A stretch of DNA of 64,000 bases from Agrypnia vestita (taxonomy: Eukaryota; Arthropoda; Insecta; Trichoptera; Phryganeidae), in assembly GCA_016648135.1 (NCBI GenBank), contig JADDOH010000132.1:1-64000 (forward strand). The letters run 5' to 3'. Made by a program: the position numbers and the translations under genes. Below, in pieces: positions 22,302 to 33,952 of the stretch. The notes below the pieces were generated by a model, which was not told where the DNA came from, searched no databases, and was given only the letters and a program-made list of their open reading frames with translations. Within the stretch, counting starts at the first letter, position 1. Each line of letters opens with the position of its first letter.

Positions 22302-22814
22302 CAGGGTGTAACAGAACTAATACACAATACACTAAAGGTACCTTAATTCTTGCCTAAATTATCAAGTCAGAAAATATCAAAACATTGATATCCTTATATC
22401 AATAGTTTTATAGATAATCTAATTCAGTTTTCATTTTTTTTCAATATTTCTGAGTTTTCGAAATTCGTGACGTCAATTTCGCACAGAAATATATTTTTGC
22501 AGAATATTGTTTTTTCCTTATGAGGCAACACTTATTTGTCTCCATCGAAATTTATCCTACCCTCCGGAGTACTTTTCGTTTCGACAAGTCTCACCTGAAA
22601 TATGTTCTATAGATTCTACACTATAGTAGGTAAGGAGGTTCTGACATTATGACATTTGAGTTCGGGTAATTTCTGCAGATAACAAGTAATACAGATATAA
22701 AAAATGTCTAAGTATAGCATCAAAATATAAGATATCAGGTAATGCGGTTAAATAGTGGCCTAAATAAAATATTTAAAATTTAGGTTTGTTACTATGACGT
22801 AAGTGACATGATTA

Positions 22815-23035
22815 TTTATAGAGCTTTAACGCGTCTACAGAAGAAATTAATCAAGTCAACGAAAAAATATTTGGCTGCTACCGGGACTGTTGATTTGATT
22901 TTTCAGTAGGTATGTCTTTTCTAATTGATCAATAAATTTGGATTTAAAAATTCGCAGAACTTTCTTCGGAAATTGTAATTTCACAAGAATAATGATTTCT
23001 TTAATATAATTAATATTACATTTTACTTACACATT
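22815..23035 (-). mobile_element. SINE-D copy 1, rearranged
   Basis: Shares TTGGCTGCTACCGGGACT and TTTAAAAATTCGCAGAACTT with the 42.4-kb copy, but the tRNA-like centre is replaced by unrelated AT-rich sequence. The internal promoter is therefore lost. Confidence 0.6.
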
Positions 23036-23089
23036 CCCCACATACTTACACAATCCCCCGAACTCAAACGTCATAATATCCAAGCATTC

Positions 23090-23610
23090 TTCCATTCATT
23101 CATCTTCATCCCCTTGTCCTAGAAAGGTCGAGGGCCCAAAGACTCGACAAGGTGTTTCCACGTTCGCCTGTCTTGCGCTGCTTCTGTATGAGTCAACCAG
23201 TCTAGACCCATTCTGTTTTCGTACACATTTTTCTGTTGCCTCTCCCAGCTTAATCTGGGGCGACCCACCGGCTATCTTCCTTCTAGGGTTGCCAGGAGTA
23301 TTCTTCTTGGTATTCGTTCCTCTGGCATTCTTAGCACATGTCCAAGCTACCTCAATTGTGATTTTTCTATATGTAGGAGTAGGGGTTCCATGCCGAGTGT
23401 GTGTCGGCACTTGCTCGCTCTGTCCATAAATGTGACTCCCTCTACCCCCCTTAGAAAATCGTCTCGGCAGCCTGGACCCTTGCTTTAACTTTCTCCGTCA
23501 GGATTCAAATTTGATGGCCATATATTAGGATGGGTCTGTTCACAGATTTGAAAACAGTCAGTTTTGTCTTGACACTAAGCTCGGATTTTCTTATCACCGC
23601 AAATATTCTT
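23090..23610 (-). pseudogene. RTE-like reverse transcriptase C-terminus
   Basis: Minus-strand translation in shifting frames gives SLSVKTKLTVFKSVNRPILIYGHQ, quoted here only as KTKLTVFKSVNRPILIYGH, then ILTEKVKARVQAAE, and finally SSARQANVETPCRVFGPS. This is the recurrent RTE/endonuclease-RT tail seen in insects (KTKLxVYKSVxRPxLxYG...RIQAAEMRFLR...). Stops and at least two frameshifts show decay. It lies wholly inside the MITE-B-like element. A second copy of the last part is at 61705-61835. Confidence 0.7.
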
Positions 23611-23706
23611 ACCTAAAATAACGTACGTCTACAGATAATATTTAAGGTTTAATGCTGTCTGTCTCTTAGTGTACAACGTATTATGGACTAGCTCTGTTAC
23701 ACCCTG

Positions 23707-24181
23707 TACATCTATACAGATTCGTGTTAGAGCACTTGTGTTCGCGTTCGCAAACGTACTTTAAAGGGATAAATAACAACTATCAAATTAGCGCAGCAAT
23801 AAAATAACTCTTAATTATTTATTATCCACATAACGCCAATCTATTATTCGGCCGAGTTTTCTCCAGGCCCGGCTCGACGTGAGATCGGCGGGCCCCGCGC
23901 ATTAATCAGCCGCCCAACACGGAAAGTAAATCAAAATATGGGTCAATGTTTTTTGTCCTTTTCCACACCTACATCCAAATAAATATTCACTCTGCGTACC
24001 TACCTGTGTTGCAAAATCGTACTTCTCTCTCCTGCCGCAGGTACGGCCGTATATTTTTTTAACCCGATTATGACCGTAGATGGCAAAAATACAATGTATT
24101 TAAAAAAAATTATCGACGCCTCAATTTTTACGTGCAATTTCATGATTTGCGTGCTAATTAAAAAAATTCATCTTTTTTTTT
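23707..24181. other. Spacer, GC-richer in the middle
   Basis: About 23850-23930 is GC-rich (CCGGCTCGACGTGAGATCGG) without a usable frame. It might be a relic of an LTR or promoter. Unassigned. Confidence 0.35.
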
Positions 24182-24354
24182 AAATAGAGATGGAACACGG
24201 AATATGTTTCACATCAATATTCTTACTATTTTTAAATTAATCTAAACGCTTGTGCTATGAAAATAGAATTAACTTGCTGGTCTGGAGTGAGGTTCGAACC
24301 AGCGACCTTTGGATCACGAGGCGAGAGCCCTAACAACAAGACCAACAAGCAGCT
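24182..24354 (-). mobile_element. SINE-A copy 5
   Basis: Minus-strand copy, tail AAATAGAGATGGAACACGGA at the left and head GACCAACAAGCAGCT at the right, B-box complement GAGGTTCGAACC at about 24291-24302. Close to copies 1 and 2. Confidence 0.85.
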
Positions 24355-24654
24355 CATTATTACTTATTTATTTTAATTCGTGCGTACCTATATCGTTAAC
24401 TTTGTATTCATTAGGTTTTCTTTATTTTCGATCATTTTCGACCCTTAAATAAGTCAATTATTTCGATATTACATTTTAAGAAATTCTTATACTTCCCGTG
24501 ATTTTATCACATCTTTTATTTGTAATGCAAAATGCACCTTAATTATTGTCGTAGTTATACAGAAAGCATCTAATCCACAAAATGCTAAAAAATTAGTTAT
24601 GTGCGTGTTTGGACAACTCAATTATGATATTATTCATATTTTTATTATTTTAAG

Positions 24655-24800
24655 TATTAACTTTGTGGTTAGACATTATAACAGAGTGTTAGTTAAATTA
24701 GTATAATCCACTACCAGATTTTAGGTCTACCGGTTTCGAGACGTTTCCATCTCTTAGTCAGGACCAACACTACGCTACTATGTTCACCACACTATATACG
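24655..24800 (-). mobile_element. Left arm of a Penelope-like or foldback repeat
   Basis: Contains TTTGTGGTTAGACATT and the complement of CCTGACTAAGAGATGGAAAC ending GTCTCGAAACCGG. The same order appears in opposite orientation at 26190-26400. The CCTGA...CGAAAC pattern is the motif discussed for 42611-42646. No GIY-YIG nuclease or polymerase frame lies between the arms. Confidence 0.45.
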
Positions 24801-24882
24801 ACAATTATTCTGTCGATATCTTTAAATAAATAAATAAAATAAAAATTAACTAGCAGTATATTTGAAAAGATCATGTAGTTAG

Positions 24883-25118
24883 ACATATGGAAATAAAGAC
24901 ACTTATTTTTTAGTTATATATTTAGGTAATTATTTTTAAGGCGTTTCGCCTTGCAAGGGCATTATCAATCTCATTTATCGATCAATCGCATATCAGATTG
25001 ATAAATGCCCCCATGAAGCGAAACGCGTCATTCAAAGAATTAAAAATGTAGAACTAAAAAACAAGTGTTTTTATTTCCATATGTGTGATTCAAACTTTAC
25101 TCCGAAACAATAAATCCA
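24883..25118. mobile_element. MITE-C copy 1
   Basis: A foldback: CATATGGAAATAAAGACACT pairs with AGTGTTTTTATTTCCATATG, and inner CGTTTCGCCTTGCAAGGGCA faces its complement-like GCCCCCATGAAGCGAAACGCG. An asymmetric tail ending ACAATAAATCCATC follows the right arm. Flanks TAGTTAGA and TAGCTAGA may be an 8-bp duplication with one change. It is inserted between the two arms at 24.7 and 26.3 kb. Confidence 0.7.
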
Positions 25119-25125
25119 TCTATAG

Positions 25126-25446
25126 CTAGACCGCATTCAAAAGAATATGCGCAAAAAATATATGTGTTGTTACGATGCAAAAAATAAGTTTTTCTAGTAA
25201 GTAAGTAACCTTTTTTAAACTAAAAAATATATATTTATTTGGAACATCATATTGAGACTTGTAATACTGGCTTGCCAGGCAACTTTTCCCCGCTTTCTTC
25301 TTACCGGACAAAGCTAGGGAATGGTCTTTTGATTGTGGTCGACCTATAGTAAGTTTATTTTTATAATATATATTCTTGAGGGTATGCGATGCATTCAATA
25401 AACTGATCAGATTATTGGATACTGATCTGTTCGAGTGCAGCCACAC
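25126..25446 (-). other. Unrecognised 106-codon open frame
   Basis: The minus frame has mixed composition and a possible hydrophobic C-terminal third (LLEKLIFCIVTTHIFFAHIL). It has no recognisable motif, no repeat support and no promoter evidence. It may be chance in AT-rich DNA. Confidence 0.15.
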
Positions 25447-25484
25447 AAGATTAAGAAAAATTTTTAGCGCTGAATTTTTTTCTA

Positions 25485-25770
25485 CTTAATAATTAAGTCT
25501 CTTTTTCTCTTGTTCATTCTTTTTGTATTATTTTCAACATGCCTATGTTTTTCTGCTAATAATTAAGTCTCTTTTTCTTTTGTTTAAATTATTTGTTCTT
25601 TCTTGTTATATAATTCTTAACATGCCTTAGTTTAATTCATAAATATTTATCATTACTAACATATTTCTAAATGTGGAGACCTGTAATTGGCCATTTATAT
25701 TATATCAATGTTTTCTATGCTTCTTTGTTATGCTGTTGGTTTTCCATGAATATTAAATAAATAAATAACC
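25485..25770 (+). repeat. Tandem duplication and LINE-like 3' tail
   Basis: A unit of about 68 bases starting TAATAATTAAGTCTCTTTTT and ending CAACATGCCT is repeated at about 25487-25543 and 25557-25626. Downstream, TGGTTTTCCATGAATATTAA leads into repeated AAAT units (to 25768), the form of a non-LTR retrotransposon 3' end on the plus strand. Confidence 0.5.
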
Positions 25771-26189
25771 ATTTAGCTACTAGCTCGTCACATCCGTTTA
25801 TATTATTTACAACCAACCATTTTTGCGGATGGATGGTCGTAGCGGGGTTTGAAGTTAATATCAGTGTTTAAAGTCGTATTTAGTATTTTCGACGTCTATA
25901 ATTTAGTGCACGCCCGGTGGATATTAAACTATATCAATTATGTTACCGTCGGCTCTCCCCGTCAGTCTCCTCTGACTAAGATTTATGCCCGATACGTCTT
26001 TCTTCTCGCCGAAAGATGTCTGATAAGTCTGCATAGCACGACACCAGCGGACACAGCTTTTTCATACAGATTAAAAAACTAATCAAAAACATATATAAAA
26101 AAACGTACTGCTACCAATGACTAATGTAATTAACCGTTTAACAAATGTTTATTATTTTTTATATAATTATTTTATGTCAGTATACTAAG
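25771..26189. other. Spacer between repeat arms
   Basis: Includes a 77-codon frame (25849-26082) with no known motif and modest GC. Unassigned. Confidence 0.3.
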
Positions 26190-26400
26190 AGTATATAGAG
26201 TAGCACGCATGTTGGCGTGTAAATAATACTATGGTTGTGGTGTATAGTGTTATTTACATGCAAGTGTAGTGGTTGTCCTGTCGAAGAAACGGGTTACGTC
26301 TCGAAACCGCCAGACAAAAATGTAATTTTTAATGGTTATATACTAACATAAATAACATTTCGTTAAAATGTCTGACCACAAAAATAATCCTTTAAATATT
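26190..26400 (+). mobile_element. Right arm of the Penelope-like or foldback repeat
   Basis: Inverted counterpart of 24655-24800: CCTGTCGAAGAAACGGGTTA at 26277-26296, CGAAACCGCC, then AAATGTCTGACCACAAAAA, the complement of the TTTGTGGT(T/C)AGACAT block. The hairpin is less regular than in the 42.6-kb example. Confidence 0.45.
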
Positions 26401-26529
26401 AAAAATATTAAGAATAAATAATCTGTTATTTATTACTATTATTGTTAAAAAGTAAACACGTTGTTAAAAAACAACTATTTATTTATCAAGCTACTTTTTT
26501 GTATAGAAAAGTAGGTATAAATATCTCAT

Positions 26530-26650
26530 AAATCTTTTTGGGTATCCGTAGGGCTTACGACCTATCGTACGGCTAGCTGGTATGTGTAAGTGATCACTTT
26601 ACACAATGTGAAATTCACCAATTTCAATTCCATGATAGATTGGGAAAAGG
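26530..26650. mobile_element. MITE-F fragment
   Basis: Matches the interior of the 44.3- and 48.0-kb copies in reverse: AGGGCTTACGACCT, AAGTGATCACTTTACACAAT and TCACCAATTTCAATTCCAT. The ends are not clear. Confidence 0.55.
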
Positions 26651-27184
26651 GACCCACCATATACACCCAGGGCCGTTTTATGAGAAATGCTCCCATATCG
26701 ACCCAACACTTTCACCCAATTTGGTATTTTTTTATGCTAGTGGTCATCCTCCTCGCGCCACTTTAAATCATACGAGTGCAAGCGGCGTAGGGACCACATA
26801 CCGGACTTTACCTGATCTATACAATTTTTGGATGTTTTAAGTATGTTTGATATGCACACCTTGTTTCATATGTATTTTTAATATTTACCGCCATTTGTGG
26901 TTGAAAATTTGTCATTCCTTTATATCAGTATAGATTTTGCCGTTGGTAATAAGATAATATAAATATTCTGAACTTTTTATTGAATAATCGATATGTTTTG
27001 AGGTCAATGGTCAATGAATATTTATTGTTATTTATTTTCTTGAGAAAAAGTTTAAAATAATGCTTGTGATTGGGAAATCTTGAGAAATTATAACGCTTTA
27101 GAAGTTCATAAAATTGAGTTTAGATTTGTCATCAGTTATGCAAGTAGTAAGTGAATCTCAAAAATCATAAATCTCTAGTTTCAT

Positions 27185-27345
27185 TTATTTTCATTTCATT
27201 CTTATTGACACTGACAGAATAATAGATACAAAAAAAATAAAAAAACAATACATTACTGATTTCAAATTCAACCATATCTTCCAATTACAAGTGTCTTCGG
27301 TCTGCTCTAGCAACACGCACATATTTAATATATCAACGCAACGTG
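27185..27345 (-). mobile_element. LINE 3' UTR fragment (third relative)
   Basis: Shares CCAATTACAAGTGTCTTCGG and GCTCTAGCAACA with the 12.6-kb LINE 3' UTR and then ends near a T-rich, poly(A)-derived segment. Considerably diverged. The adjacent 90-codon minus frame (27347-27619) does not encode the expected polymerase tail, so I do not call it. Confidence 0.55.
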
Positions 27346-27689
27346 ATCATATACAAATTGGCACATGTCCTGCACAACGATGAAGCGTGTATAGTGCAAG
27401 TGGCGAACAAGCAAACAAAATAAAATTTGTTAGAATTATTACACAGAGTAACATGAACATTGCAAATTTTAAGTATGTCACAGATATGTTTGATGTGTGG
27501 CATACTGTATAAAGTGTGTGATTTGTGATGTGTCTATAAAAATATTGCGTGTTGTGATGAGAGATAAGTTTGAGATGCATAGGGTAATCCACCTCCAATG
27601 CTGTATTCCCATTTGGCATCCATGTAGTTATGTTGCGTAATCTGATCTTGTAATCGTGCTCGTGATCGTAATCATGCTGATTATTTGTG

Positions 27690-28160
27690 TGAGATGATAT
27701 AAAAGGTAAAAATTGTCACGAAACTGTAGAAATAGAAGGACATACATACACAATCGAGGAGTTTCCAGTGTTCCCGTCTGACTAGAAGAATCTAGATTAA
27801 ATAGTGGAAATACTGACTAGAATTCCGGAACGGTATTTAAGCATGACGACACCATCGAGACAAACAGTTTATTGTGACAGTTCGCCAAACCCATAGAAGG
27901 GATATTCAGTGCGGCCAACGAAATACATTACGAGAGTACCTATCGGGTGTCCGATTGTGAAGTGCGATCACAGACGTGCGAATGTTCTGGAAAGGTGATT
28001 ATAAAATGTTCCACAGACGAGTGAACAGTGCGAAATTTATGTGAATTAAAGAACAGTGCTCCCATTAAATTTGTGTCCACTGACTTAGATAATTAAATAA
28101 AAAAAAATAAAAAATTTCAAGTGTCCCATATGTCTCTCACTACCTTAATAAAGTGACAAT
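27690..28160 (+). other. GC-richer promoter- or LTR-like stretch
   Basis: Contains GGTATTTAAGCATGACG (TATA-like), several TTCAGTG/GAACAGTG motifs resembling insect initiators, and AATAAAG before an A-rich stretch. That arrangement suits a solo LTR or the 5' leader of a retroelement. No paired copy or clear TG...CA ends could be fixed. Confidence 0.25.
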
Positions 28161-30165
28161 AAAATAGAATTGAATAGAAACCGGGTACTTATTATTTATA
28201 ATAAATTTATATTAAGTAGTGAAAATCGTTGAGGAAGTGAATCCAAGTTGGACTATACAGTCAGTGTATTGTGTACTCATGGTGCTCTTTTCTTTACCAA
28301 TTTATAAGTGACGGTAGATATCTGTTAGAATATCTTTTCATTATCGTCTTCTTAACTATGTTAATAAACTTAATTTAGTTTCTGGGAGCAATAGCATTTG
28401 CCTTGTATAAAATCTGTATTTTTCCCTTATTCTGTAGTCAAACTGCTAACCGCAATTGACATTTTTCTAATCTATTTTATATCCTGTAGCTGACATATCA
28501 TTTTAAAATGAGAAGGGTATTTTTAATAGTTGAAATTTAATTGAATATAATAAAGCCGTTAAAGAATATTGATTACAAATTTATTGAAATAATTGCGAGA
28601 ACGAAAATACTCGAATAGTGAGAATTTCTAATCTCTCTTCTTGGTATTCTAAGATATTCGTTCAATGTTGTCTGTTATTTTAAAATATGCATTGGAAATT
28701 GAATCGCAGTGGAGATGGCTGTCTTCGTGGAGAAACTGTATAAAGAAATCTCTAGAGGCATCTTTCTGGAGCAAATTGTAATCTACCTAAGGCTGTAGAT
28801 TTTTTCATTTTGGACACTGCAGAGTCTAGTTTTATTTGACGAGAGTAGGAGGGAAATATACACTAGTTTATCTGTAACAGGTTCTGCTCTATCCAAGACT
28901 AATGCCTGCCTGATCTTTATAGTAATATATTATAGCCACCTTGAGTCACTTTAAAGTCAGTGCATGATTTTCACTGATTGATTGTTGAAGCCTGACGATT
29001 GAAGCTATCCATCAGGAATTATTTAGTCTCGGTGCTCGAGGGATATAAGAAAATAACAGTTATTTTTGTAGCCCGTATTCCTTATAAATATTATATTAAA
29101 AATCATTAAAATTACAAAAACTTCAAACAAATACACTTTTTTAATCTAGTAAGAATATGTTTTTATGCCAAGTCAACAACAAGATCTGGCATGACCAACG
29201 CATTCAAAATACGCTAATATGAGTATATATGAATAGGTGCCCGGCGCGCTGAAATGTTGAGAACGCAACAATAAAATACTATTTGTCTTGCTAGCACGAA
29301 TTTATAGCTACCAGCGAGACAGAGACCACAATGTTTTTTTGTTATTATCAATTAGTTGCAAAACAAAAAAAATATTTTACAGTTGAATACGAACGCCAGT
29401 GATTGTGTTGCTTATTTATGAAAACTTATGAAAACTTATGAAAACTTAGATTAAATGATTTTTAATAAACATTTCTTTCATTTCATAGCTTATCACCGCT
29501 CTTATCAAATTCCAGTAATGAGAATACTTGGATGCATACTGTACATTATAAGTAATACTTTTATGTAAGTACTGTGTTATATACATATGAACCCTTATTT
29601 AATGATAAACTAAAACTATTTTCTGCCACTGCTTCGGTGTCATGTTTACGTACATTTTAACAGAAATGTTTTTACAACATTTTAAACAATTTTTCTTTAT
29701 TTAAATACAAATATATATTTTTTAACATTGCATTCCAACACGATACGCGAGAGTAAAAATTCATATTGAAGAAATCGAAACAAAACCTATAAAAAGTACT
29801 CACGACAATAATCGGTCGAATTTAATAGCTTCCGTAATTTTAATAAATATACTTTAATACCCACTTCCTGCCTAAATGTTTTTAATTTGCTATAATAAAT
29901 TATTATTAATCTTTTACCAAAAGGAAGTTTACCTTTTATGCGTTTATGTATACTTATTTATATTTTGATTTGATTTACAGCATTGTATGAAATATGACTA
30001 TAGATGAAAGTAAAAGATTCTTCCAATTTTCGGCCTCCTGGACCCATGACCGGCATTTATGGAGGTGCATCCACGAATCATCCATTATATAAAGCCCACA
30101 ATACCAAGTAGGTACATGTTGTAACAAAATGGTAAAAAAAATTACGTACAGAATCCCTTGTAATA
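28161..30165. other. Long AT-rich non-coding stretch
   Basis: Contains one short tandem repeat: TATGAAAACT units, three copies, at about 29417-29447. No gene or shared family seen. Confidence 0.4.
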
Positions 30166-30167
30166 TG

Positions 30168-30640
30168 TCACAACACTACCGAAGGTTCGAGAATGACCTT
30201 AGCAATTTTACAACATTCGGGAAACGTCTAGAATAACCGAGAAGCGACGAGAATTTTCTCCTAAACATAAAAATAATCTAAAAATTTAGGCAACGCCCAA
30301 GTTGGCCAGTCTTAAGATAATCGAAGCCATAAATAAAGCGAAATAATCGAGCGGAGTACTTAAGTAGCGAAATAATACAATGCGACTAATACGTACGAAA
30401 ATCGGATGGAATGTTCTAGTATATGTTAAATAAAATTTTACATCGATAATAAAGTAGGTAATCATTTACGAGTGATGTATTGTGAAATAGTGTAGATTAA
30501 AGAATAGCGTTAAGACAAATAGTGTTACGTGAATAATTAATTTATAAATCGCAAATCAATTCGTAGAACGTATTCAAGGTAATTTAGGGTAAATAAACTA
30601 CCGTAATATTATTGCACTTTCTTTGTCGTGTCCAGCTATG
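30168..30640 (+). mobile_element. Possible solo LTR
   Basis: Composition and layout suggest an LTR: a start TGTCACAACACTACCGAAGG, several AATAAAG/AATAAA-type signals in the second half, and an end near GTCGTGTCCAGCTATGAC. No second copy, internal region or certain target duplication is visible. Confidence 0.25.
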
Positions 30641-30685
30641 ACGCAAATGCCTAGATGTCAAATTTCTTCATAATTTATTAAATAA

Positions 30686-31045
30686 CTAGCTGTAACCCGT
30701 CAAAAATGGCGGTACTTTTACATGTCGGTGCCTAAGAAATAAATATGTATTTATTGTATTTAAAAAATGATCGGGAAAAAAATGTATTTATAAAAAATTG
30801 TAATATTCCTGTCACTACAATTTGCATATTATTCAGTTCATAATATTCGGCTTGAGAAATATTTAATTTTATTTTTTCCAAATGTATGTTTAAATAAAAT
30901 AAATGCTCCTTGTGCTCACTGCACGTCCCCAGGGTCCAGCATCGCTGCTGGAGGCTGGTGTCAGGCAGGCTTCCAGGGTGAGGATATTCTCGGAGCTGCT
31001 AATCCTTTTCCTATTCATACATGCTTCGAATATTGAAAGAGCGCT
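30686..31045 (+). repeat. SINE-C-related repeat and tail
   Basis: Starts CTAGCTGTAACCCGTCAAAA, found again as CTAGCTGCGACCTGTCAAAA at about 35971. Both are followed within 400 bases by TTCACTGCACGTCCC-type sequence (30917-30930 and 36330-36343). The SINE-C head at 36.0 kb is absent here. The 68-codon minus frame across the GC-rich end is not supported as a gene. Confidence 0.45.
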
Positions 31046-31689
31046 GGCACAATAATTAATATTCAAGATTAAATAACGATTTTTTTGAGATGTCACTACT
31101 GATATTCATAAAGAAAACAAAATATAAATACACACCAAAAAGCTTGAAACAAAATACCATATAAATAATATTGCAAACTTGCTTATCCAGTTTCCAGAGA
31201 CCACCTAACAAGAAAATACGTGATCTAAGATGGTCGATTTGAATACGTAAATTATTGAAATATTACAAAAAATTATTTGCTATGCACAGTGCTTATCTTC
31301 AAACAGCGTTGTAAAGTAGGTGAAAGAAGCAATTTTGCTGTCACCGCAACTGCGTATATGGATATATGTATATAATAAATATGTAGTTTAGTATTGCAAA
31401 AACGCCACTATCTATATGGTCTCCAAATGGACAGTGGCACTTTTGCATATGTACGCCACAAGTAAAAAGATTTTTTAAAAATGCAAAAGAGCGTATCTGT
31501 CATGAGTATTCAAATTAAGTCAAATTAATTAAAATATCCCAAAGTATTAATTGTAATATGGAATATATTTAAAAATGATATTGTTACATTAAAAAAATGA
31601 ATATTTACTCTGTTTATCATTCGGACGCGTCGTAACCAACAAAGTCAAAGAGAGTCCGGTATACAATGTCCTAGAAATGCAACATTTGT
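31046..31689. other. Unassigned spacer
   Basis: AT-rich. A short inverted pair, AACGCCACTATCTATATGG and ACAGTGGCACTTTTGCATAT, lies near 31400-31450. No gene seen. Confidence 0.35.
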
Positions 31690-31870
31690 CTTCTCTCGCG
31701 GCCGCTAGAAGGATCTGGTCAAGAAATTCCAAAGATCCTTTCCTGACTTGCCGTCCAAGCTGGTATTACAAGCTTTGTAGCAAAACAAACCACTCTCGAA
31801 ATGTCTTTCCGCTAGTCGTTCCTTGACCGAAAAGATCATTGAGATCGCGAAATAACTCAGCTGACTGCAG
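31690..31870 (-). pseudogene. Mariner transposase N-terminal remnant
   Basis: The minus-strand translation reads SAELFRDLNDLFGQGTTSGK, then TFREWF, and after a frameshift CNTSLDGKSGKD. This follows the mariner helix-turn-helix pattern (AAExxRxINxxFGxGTTSxRTxxxWFxxFxxGDTSLED...). No catalytic domain or ends survive, and the family differs from the intact mariner at 13.3 kb. Confidence 0.5.
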
Positions 31871-33359
31871 CTTTCTACCCTTTAGGTGGCACAGTATAAT
31901 GTGGCGTATGCGTGTGTGGTTTTCGATGCATGTTTTAATCTATCTACCTTACTTATGGATAATACTTAAAAATGTCAATCAAACGTCAAATTAATATTTT
32001 TAAAAAAACGTGGCGAAAAGACGACGCATAATTATGCATCAAATTTAGAGATTTTCGTACATTTTGGAACAAGATGATGGAATAGACTAATTAACGAATT
32101 TGACCGGGATATTTCAGTGATACATTTTTCAGAACATTTTCGTAGAAATTGGATAACAACTGAAGTTATCTTGTTTCATAAAAGAACGTTACACACACGT
32201 ATACGAGTATGCTAAATTTTATTTCTTATGGAATAGCCTGGTGATATATCTATATTATACATAATATCCAACAGTTAAAGGTATATATCTCCACGCACAA
32301 TTGCATTGATACCCTAATATTTAATCCAAATCCCTGTCAATAGCACGGGCCACCATGCCGAAACGTCGGCCTAGGTTTCATCAAGGAAACGATCAATATA
32401 ATTGGCGATTTATTTCAAAACAAACAACAGTTTTTTCTGATTTACGTTTTATTTCGGAACACAGAAGTACCTATCTATCAATACACTTATCCGCTTATTA
32501 ATGTGATAAATACTAAAATATTTTATGCACGATTAACGGATATCGAAATACTGGAAAAAAGTACTTTAACTCGAATAATTAATAAATTACCACTTTGAAA
32601 AACCTCTCTTGAAAGAGAACGAGTAATTATTCACTACACAATATCGCATTGCCCTATAGTTTGTCAAATACGCTAATTCTCTGAAATGATCAATAAAGAC
32701 AGTGATTAACATAAAGATTTATTTAAATGGGGACTTATTTTAAATTTAATAACTCTTTAATTAATATATGAACGTGCCCTTAAATGCTTTAACGTTCGAC
32801 TATTAAAATGTTGTTTAACAGTAGATAGGTAACAGGTGTTTAGCAAGTAAAAATATATGTATTTACATATTCATTATACCTATTATAAGTTAAGAAATCA
32901 AGGACAGCTGCTTTATTGTCGATAAATTTTCTTTTAATTATATAGAGATAATTAAAATAGAATATATATAATCTTTTTTTTTAATATTAACTGCCATGTC
33001 TTTAATGTAAAAAATGCAGTTTAACTTATATTTCCAGATATATCATTTTTGTAGACTATTAAGTACTGAATAGAGTAACAAAGACAGTATTTTCTCTCCA
33101 GTGCCTTTCAGATGTTGTTTCCTTAGACTTTGAAGAATTAAAAATATGAAAGTAGTAGAGATTTTCATGTAGGTTTGTAGATAGCGAGAAAGTTCTGGTT
33201 AGAAGAAAAGTACGTGGAACGAGATAGATCAAAGATTACGATTAGAATGACATACGATTAGAATAAATGCACACGGTACAAACATGTCGTTTAAAATTCG
33301 TCCGTGTGAACGCATTAAATAATTAACCCATAAAAAAACAAGTTTTTACGAGTATTATA
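31871..33359. other. Unassigned AT-rich stretch
   Basis: Apart from the hairpin motif at 32331-32366, no gene or shared repeat is seen. Confidence 0.35.
32331..32366 (+). other. Hammerhead-like hairpin motif, degenerate
   Basis: CCTGTCAATAGCAC, a GGC/GCC hairpin, then CGAAACGTCGG. It keeps the spacing of the CCTGA-hairpin-CGAAAC motif found at 42.6 and 49.6 kb but lacks the GA of the first block. Probably a Penelope-like relic. Confidence 0.3.
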
Positions 33360-33626
33360 CTCCCTTTCTCATTTAATACTGCACGCGTCGGGGTCATTAC
33401 TCATTTGTATTGATACCAATTTGAAAAAAACATTAAATTTCGAAAAATCCAAAATTATACTATAATTATTTTTAAAAATTAAACGAAAAATTGTTAGATC
33501 ATCTTGATCATCGCCACGAGTCTGCCTGCAAAGTTTCAGCTCGATTGGATTACGGGAAAAGCGTTAAAAATCGATCCAAAGTTTTTTCGGCAGAAAATCA
33601 GATGCTACGAGTGAAAAGAAAGGGAG
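33360..33626. mobile_element. MITE-D copy 3
   Basis: From CTCCCTTTCTCATTTAATAC to GAAAGGGAG with TA on each side, in inverted orientation relative to copies 1 and 2 (TTAGATCATCTTGATCATCG). The 63-codon frame starting inside is a shadow. Confidence 0.85.
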
Positions 33627-33884
33627 TAAAAATAGAACCTTGTACCTACATAACAAATTTAATTTCTCAGTACATTTGTTGATTTGAAACCATAGTCGTT
33701 TGGAATTATATTAATCTACGTTGACTTGTAATATTAGAAAGCAATATGTTATTTACTTAGTTTGACCTGTTCTTGCTATTTTCTTGTTTGGAATACACAA
33801 TACCTATATTAAAAAAAATTTACCCTGATAGATGACTCTGACTGAATATCAGTCGAATATTCCAAAAAAACGATTTAATACAAT

Positions 33885-33952
33885 TATTAATATTATATAT
33901 TATATATATATAATATATATATATATATATTATTATATATATATTATATAAA
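33885..33952. repeat. TA-rich simple repeat
   Basis: Almost pure alternating AT with mirror symmetry, able to form cruciforms. No gene is connected with it. Confidence 0.8.

Larger units (their letters stand above)
22302..23706. mobile_element. Large MITE-B subtype with captured elements
   Basis: Ends are CAGGGTGTAACAGAACTA and TAGCTCTGTTACACCCTG, flanked by TA. The left inner sequence keeps MITE-B features (ATATCAATAGTTTTATAGATA, TTTTTTTCAATATTTCTGA). At 1405 bp it is far longer than other members because it contains a SINE-D relative (22815-23035) and a minus-strand LINE fragment (23090-23610). Confidence 0.7.

Noticed and set aside
27347..27619. 90-codon minus frame as a LINE protein
   Set aside because: It does not encode the C-terminal motif present in the related 12.6- and 18.9-kb copies.
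33885..33952. AT-rich tract as a replication origin
   Set aside because: A simple (TA)n repeat. No other evidence of origin function.
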